From CAYPHY01 sp964410625 (GTDB lineage Bacteria; Chloroflexota; Anaerolineae; Promineifilales; Promineifilaceae), in the NCBI GenBank assembly GCA_964410625.1, contig CAYPHY010000028.1:1-64000 (forward strand): DNA of 64,000 nt. Reading direction: 5' to 3'. The notes under the pieces are model-generated. The model saw only the letters and a list, made by a program, of their open reading frames with translations. It was not told the origin of the DNA and made no database searches. This document shows positions 34,732 through 43,196 of the stretch, piece after piece (positions within the stretch are counted from its first letter, which is position 1; each line of letters begins with the position of its first letter). Made by a program: the position numbers and the translations under genes.

Positions 34732-35940
34732 GTGTTCTTCCCTTCGGCTATGCTCAACCAGGTGGAACAGACCCGTAGTGGTGGCATTGATGTTATCGGC
34801 TGTGCAGGAACGCTGTTTCTGCTGTTGCTGGTGTTTGCCGTAGCGACGACGGTATTCGGCCGTTCGCCTCGCTCGACCACCAGGGCGGCCGATGTGGTCG
34901 GAGTGATTGATGCGGTTGAAACGGAACCTTCTGCACAGGGAGTGTTGGCAGCGGCCGACAGCGAAACGCCGACCACCGCCGCCCTGGTCACGCTGACGCC
35001 AACGGCGACAACTGATCCAGAGGTGACGGTGCGGCCGTCGGCCACCCATCTGCCGACGATTACCCCATTGCCAACCAGCACCGCCACCGTCCCCCCAACC
35101 GACACCCCTTTGCCTACTGCGACGGCCGTTCCGACGTTGACCGCTACCCCTGACGCGGAGATGACGGCGCAGGCAGCAGCGGCCGCAGCCAATTTGCCAC
35201 CTCCGCCACCCCCAACCGCGGTGCCGGTACTGTTGCCGACGCCGTTCAACGATCAGAGCGTGGCGGTGCAGGTGCCGATCTTGATGTACCACTATATCAG
35301 CGCACCACCGGCTGGAGCCGATAAGTATCGGGTTGATCTTTCGGTCTCCCCTGATGTGTTCCGGCAGCAGATGGCTTATTTGCGCGACAACGGATATACG
35401 ACGATTGATTTTTATGATCTCTCGCTGGCGATCACCAAGCAGACCACACTGCCGCCGAAGCCGGTGATTATCACGCTGGATGATGGGTATCGTGACAACT
35501 ACGAGAACGCTTATCCCATTTTGCGCGAGTTTGGCTTTGAGGCGACGTTTTTCATCATCAGCGAGTTCATTGACCAGGGAATTGACCGCTATATGACCTG
35601 GCCGATGGTCGAGGAGTTGGCGGCGGCGGGGATGCGGATTGAGGTTCATTCGCGAACGCACATTGATTTGCGCGGCCGCAGCCGTGAGGAGCTAGTCTGG
35701 CAGATGCTTGGCCCGCAAGAGACGATTGCCGCCCACATTGGCTATACGCCGCGCTACTTTTCTTATCCTAGCGGCCGGTATGATGAGGCCGCGGTGGCGA
35801 TGGTGGAGGAGCTGGGTTTTTGGGGGGCAGTGACCACACGGAGTGGCGTGCTACACGGTTTTGAAAACCGTTACCTCTGGTCGCGGCAACGGATCCCTAA
35901 TGGACTTCCGCTGCACGAATTTGCGAAGCGACTACGATAA
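34732..35940 (+). CDS. Polysaccharide deacetylase (NodB domain), membrane-anchored
   Basis: 402 aa. One N-terminal helix (GCAGTLFLLLLVFAVATTVF) anchors it outside the cell; a Pro/Thr-rich linker of about 110 residues follows, then a NodB-fold carbohydrate esterase 4 domain from about VPILMYHYIS. The metal and catalytic motifs are present: PVIITLDDGYRDNYENAYPI with the first Asp pair, HSRTHIDLRG with two zinc-binding His, and RYFSYPSGRYDE. It removes acetyl groups from an extracellular polysaccharide or peptidoglycan; the substrate is not evident. The start is uncertain between ATG 34732 and 34750. Confidence 0.88.
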   Translation: MFFPSAMLNQVEQTRSGGIDVIGCAGTLFLLLLVFAVATTVFGRSPRSTTRAADVVGVIDAVETEPSAQGVLAAADSETPTTAALVTLTPTATTDPEVTVRPSATHLPTITPLPTSTATVPPTDTPLPTATAVPTLTATPDAEMTAQAAAAAANLPPPPPPTAVPVLLPTPFNDQSVAVQVPILMYHYISAPPAGADKYRVDLSVSPDVFRQQMAYLRDNGYTTIDFYDLSLAITKQTTLPPKPVIITLDDGYRDNYENAYPILREFGFEATFFIISEFIDQGIDRYMTWPMVEELAAAGMRIEVHSRTHIDLRGRSREELVWQMLGPQETIAAHIGYTPRYFSYPSGRYDEAAVAMVEELGFWGAVTTRSGVLHGFENRYLWSRQRIPNGLPLHEFAKRLR

Positions 35941-36159
35941 TTAGATATTTGCATCGAATACTTCGCTACGCTCAGCACAAGCTTACGCGAATTGGCGCGA
36001 ATTAAGAGCCGCTTTTCGCGTTGATTCGCGCTCATTCGTTGCTAAAAATTCTTAACCATGTAAGTCGCTGTTTTCGCTGTTTTATGGTTGTTTATTCTGA
36101 ATAGCCTCCCTATACTCTCGTAAAACACAGAGCAATCTGAATAGAACCGTGGAGGTATT

Positions 36160-37140
36160 ATGGAGTATGTCAAACTCGGCCGTTCTGGCCTGAAGGTTTC
36201 GCGCATCTGCCTGGGGATGATGAGCTATGGCACGTCGAAGTGGCGCGACTGGGTGCTGGATGAAGAGGAGAGCCGCCCCTTTGTCAAGCGGGCGTTGGAG
36301 TTGGGGATCAATTTTTTTGATACGGCCGATATGTACTCGCTGGGCGTTAGCGAAGAGGTGACTGGCCGGGCGCTGCGTGACTTTGCCAATCGCCAGGAAA
36401 TTGTGGTTGCCACGAAGGTCTTTAATGCACTGAATGATGATCCCAACGGGCGCGGGCTGTCGCGCAAGCATATTATGGAAGGCATTGATAACTCGCTGCG
36501 CCGTTTGGGTATGGAGTATGTAGACCTTTATCAGATTCATCGCTTTGACCCAAACACGCCGGTTGAGGAGACGATGGAGGCGTTGCACGATGTGGTCAAG
36601 GCGGGCAAGGCGTTGTATATCGGGGCGTCGAGTATGTATACGTGGCAGTTTGTGAAGATGCAGTATACGGCCGATCTGCACGGCTGGACGAGCTTTATCT
36701 CCATGCAAAATCATTTGAATCTGGTCTACCGCGAAGAGGAGCGCGAGATGTTGCCGTTTTGCCTCGACCAGGGGATAGGGGTGCTGCCCTGGAGTCCGCT
36801 GGCGCGTGGTTTCCTGACTGGCAATCGCAAGCGCGACGAGCAGGAGGGGCCAACGACCAGAGCGAAGAGCGACGATTTTGCCCACCGACTCTACTACCAG
36901 CCACAAGATTACGATGTGGTGGATCGGGTGGTGGAACTAGCCGAGCAGCGCGGCGTCAAACCGGCGCAAATTGCCTTAGCCTGGCTGCTGCACAAGCCAG
37001 GGATCACCTCACCGATCATTGGAGCGACAAAGATGTACCAGTTGGAAGAGGCGGTGGCGGCGTTGGATGTGGAGTTATCGGCCGAGGATTGTGCTTATTT
37101 AGAGGAACCGTATCGGCCGCATCCGATCTTGGGACATTAG
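36160..37140 (+). CDS. Aldo/keto reductase
   Basis: NADPH-dependent oxidoreductase with a TIM-barrel fold, 326 aa, cytoplasmic. It opens MEYVKLGRSGLKVSRICLG and has the catalytic Asp and Tyr in NFFDTADMYSLGVSEE, Lys in VVATKVFN and His in YQIHRFDP; the cofactor-binding end reads PIIGATKMYQLEEAV. The length and start are typical of the AKR group of general stress (YajO/YccK-like) enzymes, whose physiological substrates are usually unknown. GGAGG lies 5 bases before the ATG. Confidence 0.92.
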   Translation: MEYVKLGRSGLKVSRICLGMMSYGTSKWRDWVLDEEESRPFVKRALELGINFFDTADMYSLGVSEEVTGRALRDFANRQEIVVATKVFNALNDDPNGRGLSRKHIMEGIDNSLRRLGMEYVDLYQIHRFDPNTPVEETMEALHDVVKAGKALYIGASSMYTWQFVKMQYTADLHGWTSFISMQNHLNLVYREEEREMLPFCLDQGIGVLPWSPLARGFLTGNRKRDEQEGPTTRAKSDDFAHRLYYQPQDYDVVDRVVELAEQRGVKPAQIALAWLLHKPGITSPIIGATKMYQLEEAVAALDVELSAEDCAYLEEPYRPHPILGH

Positions 37141-37263
37141 GTGGTATAATAAGTGCTGCAAAAGATAGGACTTATGCAGTGAAGTGTTTTTGGCAACGAG
37201 TTGCGCGGATTTTGGTTCTAAGCCTAATTTTGCAGTCGAAATCTGCCCCAAAAACGGAGCGTT

Positions 37264-37467
37264 ATGGGTAATAGCTCTACACGTGAAAAGATAGAAGGCT
37301 TACATCGGTAGGTCATTAAACATATGCAAAAGATTGATCGTGAACGACAGAAGTCTCAGCCAAATGAACGGTTGATTCGTCATTGGGAGAAGGAAATTTC
37401 GGCGTTTAGTGAACGTATCAATCGCTTGGAACAACGCCTAATGAGAAGACGCAAGCGTGGGAGGTAA
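37264..37467 (+). pseudogene. Small basic coiled-coil gene interrupted by an in-frame TAG
   Basis: One frame reads MGNSSTREKIEGLHR, an amber codon at 37309-37311, then VIKHMQKIDRERQKSQPNER and HWEKEISAFSERINRLEQRL up to MRRRKRGR and stop. Both halves have the same helical, highly charged character, and a CAG-to-TAG change would join them as a 67-aa protein. GGAG precedes the first ATG by 4 bases, whereas the internal ATG at 37324 has no ribosome site. The downstream acidic gene starts two bases after this stop. So either the gene is freshly broken, the amber is read through, or only the 47-aa second half is made. I do not recognise the family. Confidence 0.55.
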
Positions 37468-37469
37468 GA

Positions 37470-37772
37470 ATGAGTGTAATGGTTAAAGATCAGTGGGAAC
37501 AGGTGGTGGAAACGCTGGATTTTACCGAAGATGGCGACCTGGCTGCAATGCATATGAGCGAAATTGAAGAGGAAGCGAGCGACCTACTAGATTTGTTGAT
37601 CACGCTTCGCGTTAACGGCCGGGAAGGTGATCGGGAACGTGCTGAACTAACGGCCGTTGATCTCTCTGTCTCTCTCTCGCACTTGCTGCATCACATCCAG
37701 GAGTTGCTTCCCCTGCTAGAAAAACAGCTAGATATAGAGGAAACAGAGGATATTGAGGTTATTGAACCTTAG
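37470..37772 (+). CDS. Small acidic helical protein, function unknown
   Basis: 100 aa, strongly acidic, predicted almost wholly helical, with leucine-rich stretches such as EEASDLLDLLITLRVNGREG and HLLHHIQELLPLLEKQL. No signal or membrane segment. GGGAGG lies 4-5 bases before the ATG and overlaps the end of the preceding small basic gene, so the two form a tight cassette. An acidic protein paired with a small basic one could form a complex, as antitoxin and toxin do, but nothing else supports that. Family not recognised. Confidence 0.7.
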   Translation: MSVMVKDQWEQVVETLDFTEDGDLAAMHMSEIEEEASDLLDLLITLRVNGREGDRERAELTAVDLSVSLSHLLHHIQELLPLLEKQLDIEETEDIEVIEP

Positions 37773-37836
37773 TGTTACAGAAACTCCAACGGCTCAATCC
37801 AAGCTTGCCGATTATAGGATTTTCCTCATAATACAC

Positions 37837-37866
37837 AATCGCCCTGGATAGTTAACCAGGGCGATT
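37837..37866 (+). terminator. Hairpin terminator after the small cassette
   Basis: AATCGCCCTGG (37837-37847) pairs perfectly with CCAGGGCGATT (37856-37866), 8-base loop, followed by TGTTGTTTGC. The weak T run makes it a moderate terminator. Confidence 0.65.
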
Positions 37867-37919
37867 TGTTGTTTGCAATCTTTGCCTTCGTGGTTTGCGC
37901 GAATGGAGGATGTCAGGTG

Positions 37920-39152
37920 ATGCGTAAGTTGTATGGTTTGTTTATTGGGGTTTTATTGATGGTAGTGGCTTGTAGCCAGAGTCCGCCTCCGGCGGTCATT
38001 GTGCCAACGGCCGAGACTGTGGTAGAGGAAGTGGCGACGCCGACGACGGCCGCGCCGGATACGCCAACGGCCGCTGTTGAGCCAACGTTGCCGCCAGTTG
38101 TGGTGGTGACGGAGGCGGTTACCAATACGCCGGAAGCGACGGCCACGGCCGAACCGACAGTGACGCCGGAGCCGGTAACGTTACTGACAAAGGAGGATTT
38201 TGGCACAGAGCGTAACCCATTTACCGGGGAATTGATGGCTGATCCTTCTGTTTTGCAGCGGCGGCCGATCGCGGTGAAAATCTCTAACAACCCACCGGAG
38301 TATACGCGGCCGCAGGCGGGCCTCTCGCAGGCTGATTTGGTTTATGAGCATATTACCGAGGGGCCGATCACTCGCTTTACGGCGATCTTCTATGGACAAA
38401 CGCCGCCCGACATCGGCCCGATTCGCAGTGCGCGGCTGATTGATATTGAAATTCCGGCGATGTACGACAGCGCTCTTTCCTTCTCCGGCGCGAATGTGGG
38501 CGTCTCGCAGCTTCTGTTCCGTTCTGATATTCGTTCGCGTATTTTGCGCTCCCATGAACCGGGGTACTACCGGACTGACGAGGAAGAGAAACCGTGGGAA
38601 CACCGGTTGCATGGCGATCCCGTTGGCTTTTGGCAGGCGTTGGAGGAGCGTGGGGAGAACCGCCCGCCTAACCTGACCGCCTATATGGCCTTTAGCACCA
38701 TACCACCGGAGGGCGGAGAGCCGGCGAGCCATGTGGATGTGCAGTTTGGCAGTTTTGGGGTGATGAATTGGGAGTATAATGAGGAGGACGGCCGTTACTG
38801 GCGCTCAATGGATGGGGAGCCGCATGTAGATCGCAATGATGACCAGCAAATTAGCGCGGCCAATGTCGTGATTGTCTATGCCTTCCACCAGCAGCATCGT
38901 TCGATTTGTGTGTATCCGGCGGCCGATGGCGGTTGCTCTGTCTATGCCACCGAGTCCCAGATATGGGGGCGGGGGGATGCGACGATCTTTCGCGACGGCC
39001 GCGAGTATAATGGTATTTGGAAGCGGGAGAACCGCAGCGATATGCTCACTTTTTATGACAGCGAGGGCAATGTGATCCCGCTACAGGTGGGCAACACCTG
39101 GTTCGAGGTGATGCCTTATCATTATGGGGATGCTGTCACGGTGACACCCTAA
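37920..39152 (+). CDS. DUF3048 (YerB-like) lipoprotein
   Basis: 410 aa. The lipobox is seen in LYGLFIGVLLMVVACSQSP, with the lipid-carrying Cys in VVAC. A Pro/Thr/Val-rich linker of about 75 residues leads to the DUF3048 domain: RRPIAVKISNNPPEYTRPQA, LSQADLVYEHITEGPITRF and GPIRSARLIDIEI, then a C-terminal beta domain ending WFEVMPYHYGD. YerB of Bacillus is the namesake; the function is not known with certainty, though a cell-wall role is often suggested. GGAGG is 9-10 bases before this ATG; a frame start 54 bases further left lies inside a terminator. Confidence 0.87.
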   Translation: MRKLYGLFIGVLLMVVACSQSPPPAVIVPTAETVVEEVATPTTAAPDTPTAAVEPTLPPVVVVTEAVTNTPEATATAEPTVTPEPVTLLTKEDFGTERNPFTGELMADPSVLQRRPIAVKISNNPPEYTRPQAGLSQADLVYEHITEGPITRFTAIFYGQTPPDIGPIRSARLIDIEIPAMYDSALSFSGANVGVSQLLFRSDIRSRILRSHEPGYYRTDEEEKPWEHRLHGDPVGFWQALEERGENRPPNLTAYMAFSTIPPEGGEPASHVDVQFGSFGVMNWEYNEEDGRYWRSMDGEPHVDRNDDQQISAANVVIVYAFHQQHRSICVYPAADGGCSVYATESQIWGRGDATIFRDGREYNGIWKRENRSDMLTFYDSEGNVIPLQVGNTWFEVMPYHYGDAVTVTP

Positions 39153-39153
39153 T

Positions 39154-39188
39154 AGTAGGCAGTAAGCAGTGGTCAGTAGGCAGTTCAC
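39154..39188. repeat. Heptad array, five exact-period units of AGTAGGC type
   Basis: AGTAGGC, AGTAAGC, AGTGGTC, AGTAGGC and AGTTCAC follow each other without a slip. The array starts 1-2 bases after the DUF3048 stop. Units differ mostly by A/G and C/T changes. Confidence 0.8.
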
Positions 39189-39231
39189 ATTTCAAAGTGA
39201 CTACTACCACATAGGTTTTACAAGGGAGATA

Positions 39232-39939
39232 ATGATGGACGTTGAAATCTTATACCGGCCTTCGTATTCGTTGGGTAGGATTCAGTTGGATGGTGGCGAG
39301 GAAGTGCGGGTGGAAGGGGGTTCGATGGTGAGTATGTCTACCGGCGTGACCTTGCAAACACAGGCGACGGGTGGACTGTTCAAGTCATTAGGACGCGCTC
39401 TGTTGGGGGGCGAAAGCTTCTTCCAAAACACCTACAAAGCACCCGGTGGCGGCGGCGAAGTGATGGTTGCCCCGGCTTTGCCCGGCGACCTGTTTGTACT
39501 TGACTTGCAGAATGAGAGTGTGATGGTGCAGTCGGGTTCCTATGTGGGCTCGGAAATGGGAATCGAAACCGATACCCGCTGGGGCGGGGCGAAAACCTTC
39601 TTCGCTTCCGAAGGGTTCATCATGCTGCGAGCGACGGGAACGGGAAAGCTGGTGCTTTCTTCCTATGGAGCAATCCACGAGATGAACCTCGGTGCGGGAG
39701 AGTCCTATACAGTGGATACCGGACATCTGGTGTCATTTAGCGAAGGGATTGGCTTTAACGTGCGCCGGGTCGGCGGGGTGAAGTCTACGCTGTTCAGCGG
39801 TGAGGGGCTGGTGGTGGATTTGACCGGGCCGGGACGGGTGTTGTTGCAGACACGTTCCATGGATCAGTTCCTCTCCTGGCTCATTCCCCAGCTACCAACA
39901 CAGAAGAGTTCCGGGGTCAGCTTTAGCAGTTCAAAGTAG
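39232..39939 (+). CDS. AIM24/TIGR00266-family protein
   Basis: 235 aa, a tryptophan-RNA-attenuation-protein-like beta fold. Typical features are YSLGRIQLDGGEEVRVEGGS, the GGLFKSLGRALLGGES loop, FFQNTYKAPGGGGEVMVAP, FFASEGFIMLRATGTGKLVL, and GHLVSFSEGIGF with its glycine pattern. Bacterial members are common and mostly uncharacterised; the yeast relative Aim24 sits in mitochondria. GGGAG lies 5-8 bases before ATGATG at 39232. It converges with the mannosyltransferase gene. Confidence 0.87.
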   Translation: MMDVEILYRPSYSLGRIQLDGGEEVRVEGGSMVSMSTGVTLQTQATGGLFKSLGRALLGGESFFQNTYKAPGGGGEVMVAPALPGDLFVLDLQNESVMVQSGSYVGSEMGIETDTRWGGAKTFFASEGFIMLRATGTGKLVLSSYGAIHEMNLGAGESYTVDTGHLVSFSEGIGFNVRRVGGVKSTLFSGEGLVVDLTGPGRVLLQTRSMDQFLSWLIPQLPTQKSSGVSFSSSK

Positions 39940-39956
39940 TGTGCTGAGCTTCGGGG

Positions 39957-41477
39957 CTAACCAAAGCGCTGTAGCTCTTGCCATAGTGACGGCCAGGGCT
40001 GGCGAGGGTTTTGGCAGACGAAGATGTCAGGGTGGAAGAGGGTCTCTTCGTTCTCAACGCCAAAGCGGTTGGTGATGTGACCGGCGAGCTCACATGTGGC
40101 AAAAAACCGTTCGGCTTCTTCCTGGGAGTAGCCGAGGACAATCAACGTCTCCGGCGGTGGATCACCGTAGCCGCGTAGCCAGTAGGAGTTGATCCCGCTG
40201 ATCGCTTCCGGCAGGTTGTAGGCGCGGCCGTAGAGATTAATTGCCCCTGCCTCGCCATAGTTTCCGGTCAGAATACCTGGTTGAGCTTGTCCGGCTGCTG
40301 TCTGGTCGTCGTAGATACTTGCGACAGTCTCTACCAATTCCGGCCAGCCAATTTGCTCCACAAAGTTGTCGTGCACTTCGCTGGTAATGCGCCATAGCCC
40401 TGAATTGACGGGCGCAACCGGCAGCGAAATCGCTATGCTGATCACGCTGCTGATAAGTAGTAAGCCCCAGACGATTCCCTTGCTCAAGCGACCCCTGGCA
40501 GTAGAAAGGGAATTGAGCCGTTGTTCCCAGAAAACAGTACCGGCCGCGATTAACATCGGATAGGCGGGGGCCAGGTAATAGGCGCGACCCTGGGTGAGCA
40601 GAAACAGGATGAGGGGGATGAGGTACATCCAACCCAGTGGGCGATAGCGCTTTCCGGCGGCCGAGAATAAGTAGTGGTACAGCCCTGCCCCCCATAGCAA
40701 TATGGTCGGTGGGCTGGTAGAAACGAGTAGTTGTTCGGGTAGGAAGTTGTCGGTGCGGCCGATTGCCACATCACGGGCGTGGATGGTGCTTAAGAAGGAC
40801 AGGGAGATAAAGTCGTGGTTGATTTGCCAGAGCAGGTTGGGTAGAAAAAGCAGCAGGGAAAGGGCAGCACCGCCCCATAGATAGGGGCTAGATAAGTGGC
40901 GGCGTGGATTGGTCAGCAGTACGCCGCCAACAAGACCGGCGACAAAGTAGACCATCGTATACTTGGTCATCATCCCCAGGCCGATGACCAGACCGATCGC
41001 CAACCAGTAGCGGGGGTTTTCTGTCTTCAGCAGCCGGATAGTTAAAAAAGCAAGCAATACCCACCAGAGGTAATCAAACCCTACGTATTGAAACATCGCC
41101 CCTTGCAGCAGTGAGATGGGGGCGATGGCGGCCGCGACGGCCGTAATAAGCTGAGTAAAACGGGAGCCACCCAACTCGCGGGCCATTAGACCGGCCACCA
41201 GCATAGCGATGCTCTGTCCGAGGGCGGAGAACAGGCGCACGCCAACGAGCGAGGGGCCGAATAGTTCTAGCGCGATGCGGCCGATAAATGGGGTTAGTGG
41301 TGGATAGGCGACATAGCCCCAGGCGAGGTAACGGGCATCATCGAGTATTGCCAGCTCGTCGCGATGAAAGCCATACTGCCCATTTGTCAGAATGTGTAAT
41401 ATCAATCGCGCCAATGCCAATAAAATGAGGATGGTCAGATCGCTCTTGATGAGCGTTTGGCGCGAGTGAGGGGACAT
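39957..41477 (-). CDS. GT39/ArnT-type membrane glycosyltransferase
   Basis: 506 aa, about eleven membrane segments. It begins with the usual first-loop pattern (LIKSDLTILILLALARLILH then FHRDELAILDDARYLAWGYV), in which two acidic residues form the catalytic site of PMT/ArnT-type enzymes, and continues PPLTPFIGRIALELFGPSLV. The C-terminal extracytoplasmic part holds PEAISGINSYWLRGYGDPPP. It would transfer a sugar from a polyprenyl-phosphate donor to an exported protein or lipid. Start at 41477; a longer frame to 41534 would be encoded by the heptad array and is not preferred. Confidence 0.82.
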   Translation of the reverse strand: MSPHSRQTLIKSDLTILILLALARLILHILTNGQYGFHRDELAILDDARYLAWGYVAYPPLTPFIGRIALELFGPSLVGVRLFSALGQSIAMLVAGLMARELGGSRFTQLITAVAAAIAPISLLQGAMFQYVGFDYLWWVLLAFLTIRLLKTENPRYWLAIGLVIGLGMMTKYTMVYFVAGLVGGVLLTNPRRHLSSPYLWGGAALSLLLFLPNLLWQINHDFISLSFLSTIHARDVAIGRTDNFLPEQLLVSTSPPTILLWGAGLYHYLFSAAGKRYRPLGWMYLIPLILFLLTQGRAYYLAPAYPMLIAAGTVFWEQRLNSLSTARGRLSKGIVWGLLLISSVISIAISLPVAPVNSGLWRITSEVHDNFVEQIGWPELVETVASIYDDQTAAGQAQPGILTGNYGEAGAINLYGRAYNLPEAISGINSYWLRGYGDPPPETLIVLGYSQEEAERFFATCELAGHITNRFGVENEETLFHPDIFVCQNPRQPWPSLWQELQRFG

Positions 41478-41486
41478 GCTGAGGGG

Positions 41487-41559
41487 GTGGCAGGTGGCAA
41501 GTAGCAGGTGGCAGGTAGAGCTGATCATTCGCACCTGCCACCTGCTACTCGCTACCTGT
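41487..41559. repeat. Perfect-period inverted pair of heptad arrays, GTGGCAG family
   Basis: The left half has GTGGCAG, GTGGCAA, GTAGCAG and GTGGCAG at 41487-41514; the right half has CACCTGC, CACCTGC, TACTCGC and TACCTGT at 41532-41559. The halves are reverse complements at unit level. It lies between the RNase Y stop and the GT39 start. Confidence 0.85.
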
Positions 41560-41564
41560 TACGT

Positions 41565-43097
41565 TTACTTAGCAAAACCTACGGCTCTGGTCTCGCGGAT
41601 GACGGTGACTTGAATCTGGCCGGGGTATTGCATGTTGTCTTCGATATTCTTGGAGATTTCTTTAGAAAGCCGTACTGCTTCCAGATCGTCAATCTGACCG
41701 GGTTTGACCAGGATGCGAATTTCGCGGCCGGCTTGCAGTGCATAGGCACTTTCCACGCCGGGGAAGGAGGTGGCGATCTCTTCTAGTGTGCGCACGCGCT
41801 TGATGTAGTTCTCCAGGCTTTCGCGTCTGGCCCCAGGTCGGGCGCCGGAGATGGCGTCGGCCACTTCCACAATCACCGCTTCGAGCGACTCTTGCTCGAC
41901 TTCGTGATGATGGGCGGCAATGGCATTGACGACAACGGGCGGAACCTTGAAGCGGGCGGCAAATTCCGCGCCGAGCCTGGCATGGGTCCCTTCCTGATCG
42001 TGATCCATCGCTTTACCCAGGTCATGGAGCAAGGCGCCCATTTTGGCCGTTTCGACGTCGCCGTGTAGCTCGGCGGCTAAGATGCCAGCGATTTTTGCGG
42101 CCTCGACGGCGTGATGAAGCTGGTTTTGGCCGTAGGAGGTGCGATATTTCAGACGGCCGAGCATCTTGATAATCTCTGGGTGGAGGCCGTGGACGTTGGC
42201 TTCATAGGTGGCTTCTTCGCCAGCCTCTTTCATATCGCGCACCACTTCCTCTTCGGCGTCTTTAATCAGCTTTTCGATCCGCGCAGGGTGGATACGGCCG
42301 TCGCTGATCAGCTTGGCCAGTGCGCGGCGGGCGACCTCGCGGCGGATGGGGTCGAAGCTGGAGACGGTGACGGCTTCGGGCGTGTCGTCTACGATGATGT
42401 CTACGCCTGCCGCTTGTTCAAAGGCGCGGATGTTGCGGCCGTTGCGGCCGATAATTCGCCCTTTCATCTCGTCGCCGGGCAAGGGGACGGAGGAGACAAC
42501 CATTTCGGCCACCTGATCAGTGGCAACGCGCTGGATAGCGAGGGCGACCAGTTTACGGGCCTCTTGTTCGGCCGTTTCTTTAGCGCGATTTTCGATCTCG
42601 CGCATGACGCGAGCCAGGTCTTGTTGGGCTTCCTTCTCCACGCGGCGCAATAGCTCATCGCGGGCCTCGCTGGTGCTCATAGCGGCGACTTCTTCCAGCT
42701 TCTGGCGATGCTCATTTTCCATTTGTGCCAATTCGTTTTGTCGCCGGTCAATGCGGCTCTGTCGCTTATTCAGCATTTGTTCGCGGGTTTCCAGCTTGTT
42801 CGCTTGCCGATCCTGAGCCTGACCACGCCGATCAACGCGCTCCTCCGCTCGTGCTAAATCTTCATAACGCCGTTCGATCACCTTTTCAGCTTCGACGCGA
42901 ATCTGCTGGGCTTCCTCGCGGGAGGCGCGAAGAATGGCCTCTGCTTCCCGTTCGGCCGTTGTTCGCTTTTCATTTATTTCTCTTTGCAGCGCTTCATACT
43001 CTTGTTCGACGCGGGGTTTCATGGTGCGATAGACCACGGCCGCTGCGATGCCGCCCCCGATGATAAGTCCAACTATAATTCCAATCACCATATCCAT
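41565..43097 (-). CDS. rny: Ribonuclease Y
   Basis: Membrane-anchored endoribonuclease that starts mRNA decay; 510 aa, the usual length. An N-terminal helix (GIIVGLIIGGGIAAAVVYRT) is followed by a long charged coiled coil (about 30-195), a KH domain with GRIIGRNGRNIRAFEQAAGV and an HD domain with HHAVEAAKIAGILAAEL and LLHDLGKAMDHDQEGTHA. The C-terminal region ends GQIQVTVIRETRAVGFAK as in other RNase Y proteins. AAGGAGA lies 6 bases before the ATG. A longer frame to 43184 would be encoded by the repeat array. Confidence 0.95.
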   Translation of the reverse strand: MDMVIGIIVGLIIGGGIAAAVVYRTMKPRVEQEYEALQREINEKRTTAEREAEAILRASREEAQQIRVEAEKVIERRYEDLARAEERVDRRGQAQDRQANKLETREQMLNKRQSRIDRRQNELAQMENEHRQKLEEVAAMSTSEARDELLRRVEKEAQQDLARVMREIENRAKETAEQEARKLVALAIQRVATDQVAEMVVSSVPLPGDEMKGRIIGRNGRNIRAFEQAAGVDIIVDDTPEAVTVSSFDPIRREVARRALAKLISDGRIHPARIEKLIKDAEEEVVRDMKEAGEEATYEANVHGLHPEIIKMLGRLKYRTSYGQNQLHHAVEAAKIAGILAAELHGDVETAKMGALLHDLGKAMDHDQEGTHARLGAEFAARFKVPPVVVNAIAAHHHEVEQESLEAVIVEVADAISGARPGARRESLENYIKRVRTLEEIATSFPGVESAYALQAGREIRILVKPGQIDDLEAVRLSKEISKNIEDNMQYPGQIQVTVIRETRAVGFAK

Positions 43098-43116
43098 GAT
43101 GGTTCTCCTTGATCTA

Positions 43117-43196
43117 GTGGATAGTGAGGAGTGGGGAGTGGAGAGTGAAGCGCCATAGATTACTCTCCACTCTCCACTCCCCAATCTTCACTTTCT
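43117..43196. repeat. Inverted pair of heptad arrays, GTGGAGA/ACTCTCC family
   Basis: The left half has GTGGATA, GTGAGGA, GTGGGGA, GTGGAGA and GTGAAGC at 43117-43151; the right half has ACTCTCC twice, ACTCCCC, AATCTTC and ACTTTCT at 43162-43196. The right half is translated as the last residues of RecX. Confidence 0.85.

Noticed and set aside
34657..35661. A 334-codon minus-strand frame opposite the polysaccharide deacetylase
   Set aside because: Arg/His/Gly-rich shadow; the plus strand has a complete NodB domain with all motifs.
41565..43184. A longer RNase Y starting at 43184
   Set aside because: The extra residues are translated heptad repeats; the ATG at 43097 has AAGGAGA and leads into the family's N-terminal helix.
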